Origin: JAIEPT01 sp038217425
GTDB lineage: Bacteria > Planctomycetota > Planctomycetia > Gemmatales > Gemmataceae
Direction of reading: 5' to 3'
Assembly (NCBI GenBank): GCA_038217425.1
Contig: JBBQPM010000164.1
Location: 1-15,684, forward strand
Length of the DNA: 15,684 nucleotides
This document shows positions 1 to 6,895 of the stretch, in pieces (position 1 is the stretch's first letter; each line of letters starts with the position of its first letter). Made by a program: the position numbers and the translations under genes. Under the pieces are notes generated by a model that saw nothing but the letters and a program-made list of their open reading frames with translations, did not search any database and was not told the DNA's origin.

Positions 1-1
1 A

Positions 2-64
2 TTCGCGACGCAAGCGGACGAGGAGCGCAAGGCCAAATCGAAGTCGCAGAAGAAGAAGACGTGA
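2..64 (+). CDS. 3' end of an unidentified gene with a lysine-rich tail (partial)
   Basis: Reading from base 2 gives 20 codons and a TGA at 62-64. The peptide ends in a strongly basic, lysine- and serine-rich tail (KAKSKSQKKKT). The body of the gene lies outside the window, so no function can be assigned. Basic tails like this are common on ribosomal and nucleic-acid-binding proteins and on some planctomycete proteins of unknown function, but that is only a hint. The gene converges on the minus-strand AtuA pair, and the first hairpin repeat lies between the two 3' ends. The call rests on an open frame running in from the edge and on its composition, so it could be a chance frame. Confidence 0.4.
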   Translation, partial: FATQADEERKAKSKSQKKKT

Positions 65-105
65 GCGTTCTCGATCTTGCCATGTAGCGCTCGGATACAA
101 GGAAG

Positions 106-198
106 CGAGCCACAGAGAACACAGAGAACACAAAGGAATAAAGAAGACCTTTCAACGATTCTTGTTTTCTCTGAGTCCTCTGTGTTCTCTGTGGCTCG
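106..198. repeat. Hairpin repeat, copy 1 (CACAGAGNN arms)
   Basis: Two perfectly complementary 21-nt arms (106-126 and 178-198) enclose a 51-nt loop. The left arm starts CGAGCCACAGAGAACACAGAG and is made of 9-bp CACAGAGNN units. The stem can extend about 3 bp outward (103-105 with 199-201), with one G-T wobble. It sits between two convergent gene ends (stops at 64 and 212), where it could act as a bidirectional transcript end or RNA stabiliser. Two related copies lie at 5037-5148 and 9131-9228. No transposase or clear target duplication is seen. Confidence 0.9.
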
Positions 199-211
199 TT
201 TTCTTGAATCC

Positions 212-550
212 TCACCTCCGCACCATCGCCTCGAGATTTGCGGGGGGCTCCACTTCCAATCGCAACAGCGCCAGCGCCGGCGTCTTGCCCTGCGTGTCGC
301 TTCGCAGCGACCGGCTCGCTCCGCCGGCGAGCACGTTCTCCAGCAAGAAATTGAGCCCTAGCACGTTCTCCGCCTCATAGCGCGCGACGCGCGTCGCGCC
401 CAGCGGCGCGAAGTAGGCTGCGACCTTCGCCTCCGTCAAATGCTCACGAAGCCAGGCGTACCCGGCGGGCGTGTAGGCGATGATCGCGATGTTGGCGTGA
501 CTCCCTTTGTCGCCGCTCCGGCCATGGGCGATCTGTGCCAGCGGGATCAT
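212..550 (-). CDS. Small AtuA C-terminal-like (ferredoxin-fold) protein
   Basis: This 112-residue protein resembles the small domain found at the C-terminus of, or encoded next to, AtuA/DUF1446 proteins. The recognisable part is the N-terminal stretch AHGRSGDKGSHANIAIIAY (residues 8-26), close to the family's SGDKG signature. In the family the small domain is either fused to the large AtuA domain or supplied as a separate subunit; here it is separate. Its ATG (550) overlaps the stop of the large gene in an ATGA, and a good ribosome-binding site (GGAGGGG, 556-562 on the minus strand) lies 5 nt upstream, so the pair is translationally coupled and probably makes a complex. AtuA was named for acyclic terpene utilisation in pseudomonads, but the biochemical role of this branch is not clear. 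The stop lies 14 nt from the right arm of hairpin repeat 1. Confidence 0.85.
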   Translation of the reverse strand: MIPLAQIAHGRSGDKGSHANIAIIAYTPAGYAWLREHLTEAKVAAYFAPLGATRVARYEAENVLGLNFLLENVLAGGASRSLRSDTQGKTPALALLRLEVEPPANLEAMVRR

Positions 551-1887
551 GTCAGCCCCTCCACGGCCGGCGTCACCAGATGCTTCGCGATCAGCGCCGG
601 CCAGTACGCGAAGACTTCACGCACAACCGGCCTGCCCGTCGTATACCCTGTCACGCCCGGCGGGCCCGACGTCACCAGCGGGGCGAATTCCTTCGTGAAC
701 CGCTCCACGACGCTCCGGCGTTCATCGTGCACCGCGACGCGCAACACCACCTCCGGTGCATCGACGCGCGGCAAGACGCCCGGCAGCGAATCCCCCGAGC
801 CGAGACATTCGATTTGACTCCGCGCCGGCGCCGACCCGCTGCGGGCCAGGCGGTCCAGCAGCATCTGTCCCGCGAAATTCGCCTTGGCCGCCGCCCCGGG
901 CCCCGCGATCACCAGCGTACCGCTCGCCTGGAAGCCGTCGCGATAGGCGATCGACGCCTTGTACGTCGGCGTCGCCGGCCTCCCCGCGCCGTCGGCGATG
1001 CGGATGCGATCGGGCCCTGCGTTCTCCAGGCGGACCTTCGTGAAATCGCAGACGACGTCGGGGGTCAAATACGCGGCCGGATCGCCGACTTCGTAGAGGA
1101 GTTGCTCGGACACGGTTTCTCGGTTGACAGCGCCGCCGGTCCCGGTCGGTTTGCCGACCGTGAACGTGCCGTCCGCTTCCATGTCGACGAAGGGATAGCC
1201 GACGTTCGCCAGATCGGGAGCTTCTAAGTAATTGCACCAGAGGCCGCCGGTGACCTGGGCGCCGCACTCCAGGAGATGTCCCGCGACGCTCGCCAGGCCG
1301 AGCCGGCGCCAATCGTCCCAGGCCCAATCGAACTCGTACACGGCAGGCCCCACGGCGAGCGACGCGTCGGCGACTCGGCCGGTGATCACCAGCTCGGCGC
1401 CTTGCCGCAACCCGCGCACAATCGGCTCCGCGCCGAGGTACGCATTCGCGCTAACGACGCGGGAGCGAATCGTTGCGAACGGTTCGCCGGTGTCGAGATT
1501 GGTCAGCGGCGCATGAGCGAGAAGGGCGTCGAGGTTCGGCAGCAGGTCGTCGCCGGTGACGACCGCGATCTTTTTTTCGAGCCCCTGTTGGCGCAGCAGG
1601 GCCTGGGCTTTTTGGCCGAGAACGCGCGGATTCATGCCGCCGGCGTTGGTGACGATCTTGAGTTTGGGTTGGGTCTTCCAGACGGGAACGAGGCGAGCGA
1701 GGACGTCGAGGAAATCGCCGGCGTATCCGGTCTGCGGATCCTTCTGCTTTTGCAGCGCGAGGATCGACATGGTGAGTTCAGCGAGATATTCGAGGGTCAG
1801 ATAGTCGAGTCCGCCCGCCTGGGCCAGAAGCACCGGCGCGTCGAGATTATCGCCCCAGAAGCCGCAGCCGTTACCGATACGGAGCAT
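547..1887 (-). CDS. AtuA/DUF1446 family protein (large domain)
   Basis: The protein has 446 residues from the ATG at 1887. A TTG five codons upstream would also open the frame, but the family usually begins right at RIGN.xGFxGD, which matches MLRIGNGCGFWGD here. Family motifs occur in order: NAGGMNP (81-87), VITGRVADASLAVGP (167-181), AGHLLECGAQVTGG (202-215), GTGGAVNRETVSEQLLYEVGDP (249-270) and the C-terminal SGPPGVTGYTTGRP (407-420). That matches the full large AtuA domain with nothing missing. The founding member is linked to acyclic terpene (citronellol/geraniol) catabolism, but most family members are uncharacterised and nothing here shows terpene use. It is followed by the small AtuA-like subunit with a 4-bp overlap. 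A perfect hairpin (1911-1962) separates it from the upstream gene, so it may be read as part of a longer transcript or from a start after the hairpin. No clear ribosome-binding site precedes the ATG. Confidence 0.9.
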   Translation of the reverse strand: MLRIGNGCGFWGDNLDAPVLLAQAGGLDYLTLEYLAELTMSILALQKQKDPQTGYAGDFLDVLARLVPVWKTQPKLKIVTNAGGMNPRVLGQKAQALLRQQGLEKKIAVVTGDDLLPNLDALLAHAPLTNLDTGEPFATIRSRVVSANAYLGAEPIVRGLRQGAELVITGRVADASLAVGPAVYEFDWAWDDWRRLGLASVAGHLLECGAQVTGGLWCNYLEAPDLANVGYPFVDMEADGTFTVGKPTGTGGAVNRETVSEQLLYEVGDPAAYLTPDVVCDFTKVRLENAGPDRIRIADGAGRPATPTYKASIAYRDGFQASGTLVIAGPGAAAKANFAGQMLLDRLARSGSAPARSQIECLGSGDSLPGVLPRVDAPEVVLRVAVHDERRSVVERFTKEFAPLVTSGPPGVTGYTTGRPVVREVFAYWPALIAKHLVTPAVEGLT

Positions 1888-1910
1888 GAGAGGAACCGCC
1901 AAAATCGGAG

Positions 1911-1962
1911 AGCCCGCAGCGCCAGCAAGGTTCGAATGGGCTCCTTGCTGGCGCTGCGGGCT
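1911..1962. repeat. Perfect 20-bp hairpin, possible terminator or mobile palindrome
   Basis: The arms are 1911-1930 (AGCCCGCAGCGCCAGCAAGG) and its exact reverse complement at 1943-1962, with a 12-nt loop. The stem is GC-rich and long for an ordinary terminator, and no T-run follows on either strand, so a simple intrinsic terminator is not the full explanation. It fills most of the 88-nt space between the propeller gene (stop 1976) and the AtuA gene (start 1887). The flanks carry a short direct repeat, AATCG, at 1903-1907 and 1966-1970. I recall palindromes of this sequence type being dispersed in planctomycete genomes, but could not check. Confidence 0.9.
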
Positions 1963-1975
1963 TGGAATCGCAAAC

Positions 1976-3070
1976 TCACGGCAGGTCGAGCACCTTGAGG
2001 TTCAGCACTTCCTTGTCGCCGTTGCGCAGGACCAGAGCCTTCTCGGTGTTGAGTCGATCCATGTGCACGACGCCGAAATACGCCTCGGCGGGGACGGCGC
2101 GGTCGGTGAGCCCCTTCTTGGCGTCGCCCTTCACGCGCCACAGCGCCTTGTCGTTGACATTCGTCGTCTCTTCAAGCAGATCGTGATCGACCTTGCACGC
2201 CCAGAAGGGGCTCGAGCCGACCGGGTTCTTGGCGTGGTGGAAGCGTTCCATGCTCATCAGGATGTATTTCTTGCCCCCCTTTTCGTAGGTGAACATATCG
2301 CGGGGCCGATTGCCCGAACCGATTTCGATGATGCTTTCGCCCTTGACCTGGCCGCCCGCTTTCATCTCGTCGAGCCCGAACTTCACGATCGGCGTGCACG
2401 TGAAGGCGCCCACGATGTACTGCTTTCCCTTCGATTCGTAGGGAATGACGGTGAAGATCGGGGCCTTGGTGTCCCAGTTCTTGTGGGCGATGTGGAACGT
2501 CTCGGTGCTAAACGCGATCGGCACGATGCTCGGCTTGAGCACTATCGAGAAGACCTTCGAAGAGAAGACTTCGCTCGCCTGGCCGGCGGCGAGGATGCGG
2601 TCGCCCGCCACGGCGACGTCGGCGATTCTGGTCACCGCCGCCTTGTCCTTGCCCGCGATCGGGTAAGCCTGGAAATTGACCTTCTCGAGGTTCAGCTCGC
2701 GAACGTCGCCGTTGCCTTCGATGATAACGATCATGTCCTTCTTGGTGGCGAGGTGCTTGATCGCGACATACGCCCGTTGCGAGGCGGGGTTGACGGTCAT
2801 CTTGATGATCGAGATGCCCTTGGCGTCGGTGCCGAGCTTGGCGCCGAGATGGCCCTGGATGTCGAGGATCTCGGTCTTGGTCCACGACGTGGGCGAGACG
2901 TCGCCGGTGTCGATCGTCACGATCTGGGCGCCCTTGCCGTCGCCGATCACGAGCAGGCCGTTGGGGCCGAAGGTCAGGGCTTCGATCGATTTGAGATTCG
3001 GATTGCCGGTGTCGGCTCGCAGCGCAGAGACGGCCAACAGGGCCAGCGTGCATAACGTGGTACGCATCAT
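1976..3070 (-). CDS. Secreted beta-propeller-like protein of unknown function
   Basis: The protein has 364 residues. An N-terminal hydrophobic stretch (residues 5-17, LCTLALLAVSA, then LRAD) looks like a Sec signal peptide with cleavage near residue 19. The mature part is a run of short beta-strand-like stretches with Gly/Asp turns, such as ALTFGPNGLLVIGDGKGAQI (31-50), RIADVAVAGDRILAAGQ (148-164) and GKQYIVGAFTCTPIVKFGLD (215-234). That is how a propeller protein reads, although I see no exact WD40, YVTN or NHL repeat. No CXXCH heme motif or catalytic signature was found. The start is one of two adjacent ATGs (3070 or 3067), and GAGGAA lies 5 nt upstream of the first. It stands between the EamA transporter upstream (74-nt gap) and the AtuA pair downstream. 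No function can be assigned; export out of the cytoplasm is the most secure statement. Confidence 0.8.
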   Translation of the reverse strand: MMRTTLCTLALLAVSALRADTGNPNLKSIEALTFGPNGLLVIGDGKGAQIVTIDTGDVSPTSWTKTEILDIQGHLGAKLGTDAKGISIIKMTVNPASQRAYVAIKHLATKKDMIVIIEGNGDVRELNLEKVNFQAYPIAGKDKAAVTRIADVAVAGDRILAAGQASEVFSSKVFSIVLKPSIVPIAFSTETFHIAHKNWDTKAPIFTVIPYESKGKQYIVGAFTCTPIVKFGLDEMKAGGQVKGESIIEIGSGNRPRDMFTYEKGGKKYILMSMERFHHAKNPVGSSPFWACKVDHDLLEETTNVNDKALWRVKGDAKKGLTDRAVPAEAYFGVVHMDRLNTEKALVLRNGDKEVLNLKVLDLP

Positions 3071-3144
3071 AACATTCCTCGGGAGTTAGGGGCGAATGAC
3101 TTCTCGATTGGAACATATCCCCCGCCGTCACGCAACCATTTTCG

Positions 3145-4080
3145 TCATTCCGTCGGCGTCTTCGGCAACGGCCGTTTCTCCCCCTGACGCACCAGGAACA
3201 CCGCGAGCAGGATGATCGTCATGCCGGCCAGAAGCGGGAACGTCATCGCCTCTCCGGCGTACCAGCCGATCAAGATCGCGATCGCGGGATTGACGTACGA
3301 ATACGTCCCGACCTTGGCGGCGGAGACGTGACCCAGGAGCCAGTTGAACGCGAGAAACCCCCACAGCGAGCCGACGCACAGCAGATACAGGAACGTCAGC
3401 ACCGCCGCCGTCGAAAGCTGCGCGGGAACCTGTTCGCTTTCGCCGAGCAAGAGGCCGGCGCCGATCTGGGCGAGGCCGCCGAACAGCATCTGATAGCTGG
3501 CCGACGTCATGCGCGGCAGCGGTATGTACAGATGGCGCACGAGCAGCGAACCGATGCCCCAGGCGAGGGCGGAGCCGAAGCAGAAACCGACGTCGAGCCA
3601 GCGGAACGGCTCGTTCCCCGTGGGCTTTTGCGCGAGCAGGAAGACGCCGACCATGCCCAGCGCCAGCCCGGCCCAGCCGAGCGCGCGCAGACGGTCGCCG
3701 TGCGGCAACAGCAGGGAGAAGAATGCCATCCACAGGGGCGTCGAGGCGGCAATGACGGCGCTGGTGCCGCTGGGGACGGTGCGTAGGCCGAGCGTGATGA
3801 GGCCGTTGCCGCCGACGAATAACATGGCTCCTACGAGAACGAGCCAACCGGTTTGCCGGAGCGTGAGCCTGAGCGATTCGCCGCGGAGGAGTTGAATGAA
3901 CCAGAGAACGACGCCGCCGCATAGGACGCGGGTGCCGCCGAACAGAAGGGGTGGGAGGTGTTCGTCCCGGACGCCGATCGCCATCGCCTTGTAGGTGGTG
4001 CCCCAGGTCAAGTAGATGCTGGCGAAGGCGAAGAAGACGAGCCAGGCGGGAGGCGCGGTCTCGGCGGCGGGCCGGTTCAT
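3145..4080 (-). CDS. EamA-family (DMT superfamily) membrane transporter
   Basis: The protein has 311 residues from the ATG at 4080, the size expected for the ten-helix drug/metabolite transporter fold. Two EamA halves can be seen. The first opens with the typical SIYLTWGTTYKAMAIG segment near residues 19-34, followed by PPLLFGGTRVLCGG. The second ends in VGTYSYVNPAIAILIGWYAGE, the conserved final helix pair of EamA proteins. Substrates in this superfamily range from amino acids to drugs to nucleotide precursors and cannot be read from sequence. The start is supported by GGGAG (4086-4090 on the minus strand) 5 nt upstream and by a 4-bp ATGA overlap with the stop of the alpha/beta hydrolase gene, so translation of the two is likely coupled. 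The frame stays open for another 237 codons upstream, inside the hydrolase gene; that extension is a shadow and not part of the protein. Confidence 0.92.
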   Translation of the reverse strand: MNRPAAETAPPAWLVFFAFASIYLTWGTTYKAMAIGVRDEHLPPLLFGGTRVLCGGVVLWFIQLLRGESLRLTLRQTGWLVLVGAMLFVGGNGLITLGLRTVPSGTSAVIAASTPLWMAFFSLLLPHGDRLRALGWAGLALGMVGVFLLAQKPTGNEPFRWLDVGFCFGSALAWGIGSLLVRHLYIPLPRMTSASYQMLFGGLAQIGAGLLLGESEQVPAQLSTAAVLTFLYLLCVGSLWGFLAFNWLLGHVSAAKVGTYSYVNPAIAILIGWYAGEAMTFPLLAGMTIILLAVFLVRQGEKRPLPKTPTE

Positions 4081-5024
4081 GTCAGCTCCCGCAGCAGAAA
4101 TTGGCCGATCACTTCCGCGAAGACTTCCGGATGCGTGTACTGAGGCAGATGCCCGCACCCCTCGATCTCGGCGCGGGCGACGCTGGGCAATCCCGCCATC
4201 AAGACCCGTTCGCACTCTCGGCCGACGAGCGGATCGCTTTCGCCGCAAATGAGCAGCGTCGGCTGCATGACGCGCGGCAAGATGCCGCGCAGGTCGGTGC
4301 CGTGCAAAATCAGGCAGCGATGGGCGACGGCAGCCATCGGCGGCCGACCGCTCGCCTCGAGGAAAAATTCCCAGGCGCCCGCTTCCCGCCCGGCAAAGCT
4401 CGTACGGTGATTCTTCTCGAGCACCGCCTTGCGGATCGGCAGCCGTTCGATCGGCCCGCGCCAGTAGCGTGCGAAGTTCGCGAGTAATATTTCGGGCCGA
4501 GCCAGCGGGCGATGGGCGAAGCCCCCTTGCAGCATCAAGCGCGAACAGCGCTCGGGATGCCGGGCGGCAAACCGCAAGGCGATGGTCGAGCCGAACGAAC
4601 TCCCCAGAAGATGCGTGCGCGAAAGTTGCAGATGATCGAGCAGGGCCAGGAGATCCTCGACGAGAGCGTCGGGGCCATGGCTTCGCAGCCGGGCGCCGTC
4701 GCCGTTCCCGGTAGGAAGGTCGTAGGCGATGACGCAGAATTGTTCGCTGAGCCGGGCCATCGGCAGCACGAACGACGCGGCATCGTCGCACAGTCCGGGG
4801 ATGATGACGAGCGGCGGCCCCTTGCCCCAGGCGCGAAACTTCATGACGTAACGGCCCGTGTCGAGGGCGCCGGGCTTGCCTTCCGCGCGCCAGCGCGCCG
4901 CCGAGCCGGCGATGTCGAGCTTGGTCGAGCAGGACGGCGCGACGTCGGTGCGTCCCTCCGCGAAATCGCAGGATGCGAAGTCGACGGTCGAGAGCGGAAT
5001 CTTGAGATCGGCTGGCATGTGCAT
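4077..5024 (-). CDS. Alpha/beta-fold hydrolase
   Basis: The protein has 315 residues from the ATG at 5024. The core begins near residue 62 (KFRAWGKGPPLVIIPGLCDD, the strand and oxyanion-loop region). The nucleophile elbow is GSSFG (141-145), with Ser143 as predicted nucleophile. GESDPLV holds the acid (Asp264) and GCGHLPQYTHPE the histidine (His292), so the triad is complete and the enzyme is probably active. The substrate is unknown. The first 60 residues do not match the usual fold start. No strong ribosome-binding site marks the start, and an ATG at 5018 is equally possible. The frame remains open upstream into hairpin repeat 2, where GTG codons fall every 9 bp; I do not take those as the start. 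It overlaps the EamA transporter by 4 bp, which suggests a shared task such as processing and export or import of one compound. Confidence 0.88.
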   Translation of the reverse strand: MHMPADLKIPLSTVDFASCDFAEGRTDVAPSCSTKLDIAGSAARWRAEGKPGALDTGRYVMKFRAWGKGPPLVIIPGLCDDAASFVLPMARLSEQFCVIAYDLPTGNGDGARLRSHGPDALVEDLLALLDHLQLSRTHLLGSSFGSTIALRFAARHPERCSRLMLQGGFAHRPLARPEILLANFARYWRGPIERLPIRKAVLEKNHRTSFAGREAGAWEFFLEASGRPPMAAVAHRCLILHGTDLRGILPRVMQPTLLICGESDPLVGRECERVLMAGLPSVARAEIEGCGHLPQYTHPEVFAEVIGQFLLRELT

Positions 5025-5036
5025 CTCGATCGAATG

Positions 5037-5148
5037 AGCCACAGAGGTCACAGAGAACACAGAGGAAGAGAGAAGGAGAGAAGAAACGCGGAAAGGTGCG
5101 AATCTGGAATTCTTTGATTTCTCTGGGTTCTCTGTGACCTCTGTGGCT
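5037..5148. repeat. Hairpin repeat, copy 2 (CACAGAGNN arms)
   Basis: The 28-nt arms at 5037-5064 and 5121-5148 match at 27 of 28 positions in inverted orientation, with a 56-nt loop. The left arm reads AGCCACAGAGGTCACAGAG and continues with further CACAGAG units, giving a period of 9 bp. It fills the 148-nt gap between the stop of the TIG/PPC protein (5173) and the start of the hydrolase (5024). Like copies 1 and 3, its right arm is followed by a T-rich TTTCTT stretch (here TGTCTTTCTTAC), so the conserved element extends a little past the arm. Confidence 0.9.
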
Positions 5149-5172
5149 TGTCTTTCTTACTCTTGCGACCGA

Positions 5173-6891
5173 CTACGTAGTATTGCCTAGCACTGCAACC
5201 GCCACGCCTGCCGTTCGCCGGATCAGGCCGGCACGCACGAGCGTCAGGTCGAGCACCGGCGCCGTCGCGGATTTGCCGTCGAGCTTCGCTTCTGCAGTCA
5301 GCGTCAACGTCCCGATCCACGGGGCCGCGTCCTTGGCGGCGCTTAGCGTAAATGTCCCGGCCTGTTTGTCGAGCGTGACTTCACTGGCCGTGACGCCCGC
5401 GGGAAAGTTCACGGCACGGATGACGATCGGGCCTTCGTGGCCTCCAAGACGCTGCACCAGCAACGGGATCGTCACGCTGCCGCCTGGCGCGAGGGCGTAG
5501 CCGCGCTGGTTCGGCGCCGTCGGCAGCGCCGCGACGCTAACGGACTCCCGGCGTTTGTCGACGCTGAGCCGATAGGTCCGGTCGACGCCCCAGCGCGTCG
5601 TGCCGAACAGGTCGCGGACGGCGATCAGGTAGTCCCCGTCCGCCTCGGCCTTCCACGCGCCTTTCGCATCGTAGGTGTTGATGGGGAACGGCGCCGTCTC
5701 CTTCTTGCCGAGCGCGAAATCGCCGAAGGTTTCGAGCCACGCTCCCTTGGCGTCGTGGATAGCGAGGTCGAGGTCCATGACTTTGCCGTCGCGCTCGCCG
5801 ACCGCTTCGATCCAGTACGTGTGCCCCTTCTTGGCGGGAAAGCGATACCAGTCGACTTGCCGGGGTTTCACGAAGCGCCCCGCGACGCAGCTTGGCGTCG
5901 GGATCGCAAGCGCGTCTTCTTTCCTCGCATGACGCCGATCGCCGTCGAGGAGGACTGGGCCGTCGGTCAGACCGAAGCGGAGGTCGCCATAGATTTCAGG
6001 ATGGCGGTAGTGAAAGCCTTCGAGGGACGAGGCACTGGAGAGCGTGTACCCGCCGGCGTCGGCATCGCCCTGCTGCGGGGCCTTCACGCGCACGCGGACC
6101 GACTGCATTCCGGGGGGAAAATCCGTACCCGCCGAGACGCCGCCCGGCAGGCGGTAGCCGAAGATCGCGACTTCTTGTGCCGTGCCGCGCTGGAGAACCT
6201 GCGGATAGACGCCGACGGCGTACGGGCCGGTGAGCAGCGCCAGGCGGTAGACGTTGTTGTCCCCCTTGCCGTAGGCGCGCTCCTCGAGTTTGAGGACGTA
6301 GCTCCCCGCCTCGGGCGCCTGAAACGGCATCATCGGCTCGGCGTCGCGGCCGTCGTCGTGCCGGAGTTCCTTGCCGCTGGGGCCGAACACCGTCAGCGCC
6401 GGGCGGGCGCTGCCGTCGAGCGTCTCGGAGCGAAAATGGATCGCGATCTCCTGACCCGCGGACAGATCGAAGCGAAAATAATCACGGTCGAACGGCGTCT
6501 CGAGCATGCCGTTGAGGACGATCGGGAGTTTCACGTCCTCCGCGCTCTTGGCGTCGTCGTTCTTGGGCTTCTCGTTTTGCTCGGGCAACGTGCCGACGGC
6601 GAAGCGGCGCGGATTGCTGAGGCCCTTGGGGGTGACCGCCCAAACATCGTAATCGCCGGGCGCAAGGTCGGCGGGCAAGGCGAGCGCGAATTTGCCCGTC
6701 GCGGTTTTCGGAACGATCAAGTTGGCGCCGGCGACGAAAATTCGATCCGCGTCCTTGAGGTCTTTGCCCTCGAGCGCGATCTCGACGGTCGTGCCGCGCT
6801 GGCCACCGGCGGGGAAGATCGACGTGAGTTGCGGGTCTTGCGCCTGAGCGAGGGAAGCGAAAAGAATCGAGGTCAGCGTAAGTCGAATCAT
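5173..6891 (-). CDS. Secreted TIG/IPT and PPC-domain protein (planctomycete-type)
   Basis: The protein has 572 residues. A signal peptide is clear (residues 1-18, ending ASLAQAQ). Domains in order: an IPT/TIG-like Ig domain (about 20-100: LTSIFPAGGQRGTTVEIALEG, the usual opening); a first PPC-like (bacterial pre-peptidase C-terminal) beta domain (about 120-220, with DRDYFRFDLSAGQEIAI); a linking beta region (225-330); a second PPC-like domain (about 335-445, with QVDWYRFPAKKGHTYWIEA); and an Ig-like C-terminal part (465-550). No catalytic domain is seen, so a surface or carbohydrate/protein-binding role is likely. Related planctomycete proteins, as I recall them, run on beyond this point into a further Ig-like end. 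This one stops 25 nt from hairpin repeat 2, so the C-terminus may be shortened. The start lies 4 nt after the stop of the LarA-like gene and has no strong ribosome-binding site, which fits coupled translation in one operon. Confidence 0.85.
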   Translation of the reverse strand: MIRLTLTSILFASLAQAQDPQLTSIFPAGGQRGTTVEIALEGKDLKDADRIFVAGANLIVPKTATGKFALALPADLAPGDYDVWAVTPKGLSNPRRFAVGTLPEQNEKPKNDDAKSAEDVKLPIVLNGMLETPFDRDYFRFDLSAGQEIAIHFRSETLDGSARPALTVFGPSGKELRHDDGRDAEPMMPFQAPEAGSYVLKLEERAYGKGDNNVYRLALLTGPYAVGVYPQVLQRGTAQEVAIFGYRLPGGVSAGTDFPPGMQSVRVRVKAPQQGDADAGGYTLSSASSLEGFHYRHPEIYGDLRFGLTDGPVLLDGDRRHARKEDALAIPTPSCVAGRFVKPRQVDWYRFPAKKGHTYWIEAVGERDGKVMDLDLAIHDAKGAWLETFGDFALGKKETAPFPINTYDAKGAWKAEADGDYLIAVRDLFGTTRWGVDRTYRLSVDKRRESVSVAALPTAPNQRGYALAPGGSVTIPLLVQRLGGHEGPIVIRAVNFPAGVTASEVTLDKQAGTFTLSAAKDAAPWIGTLTLTAEAKLDGKSATAPVLDLTLVRAGLIRRTAGVAVAVLGNTT

Positions 6892-6895
6892 GGTT

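Noticed and set aside
382..399. Perfect 18-bp palindrome GCGCGACGCGCGTCGCGC
   Set aside because: It lies inside the small AtuA-like gene, encodes a normal part of the protein (ATRVARY), and is built of CG-rich simple sequence, so chance is likely.
535..1227. Long plus-strand open frames opposite the AtuA gene
   Set aside because: They lie antisense to a gene with clear family motifs, are arginine-rich without recognisable domains, and reflect the high GC content.
1886..3055. 389-codon plus-strand open frame
   Set aside because: It is the complement of the beta-propeller gene, which has a signal peptide and a good ribosome-binding site. The plus-strand product is a low-complexity Asp/Arg/Gly/Val protein with no domain.
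3145..4791. 548-residue version of the EamA transporter
   Set aside because: The N-terminal 237 residues are an arginine-rich shadow of the overlapping hydrolase gene; the family start is at 4080.
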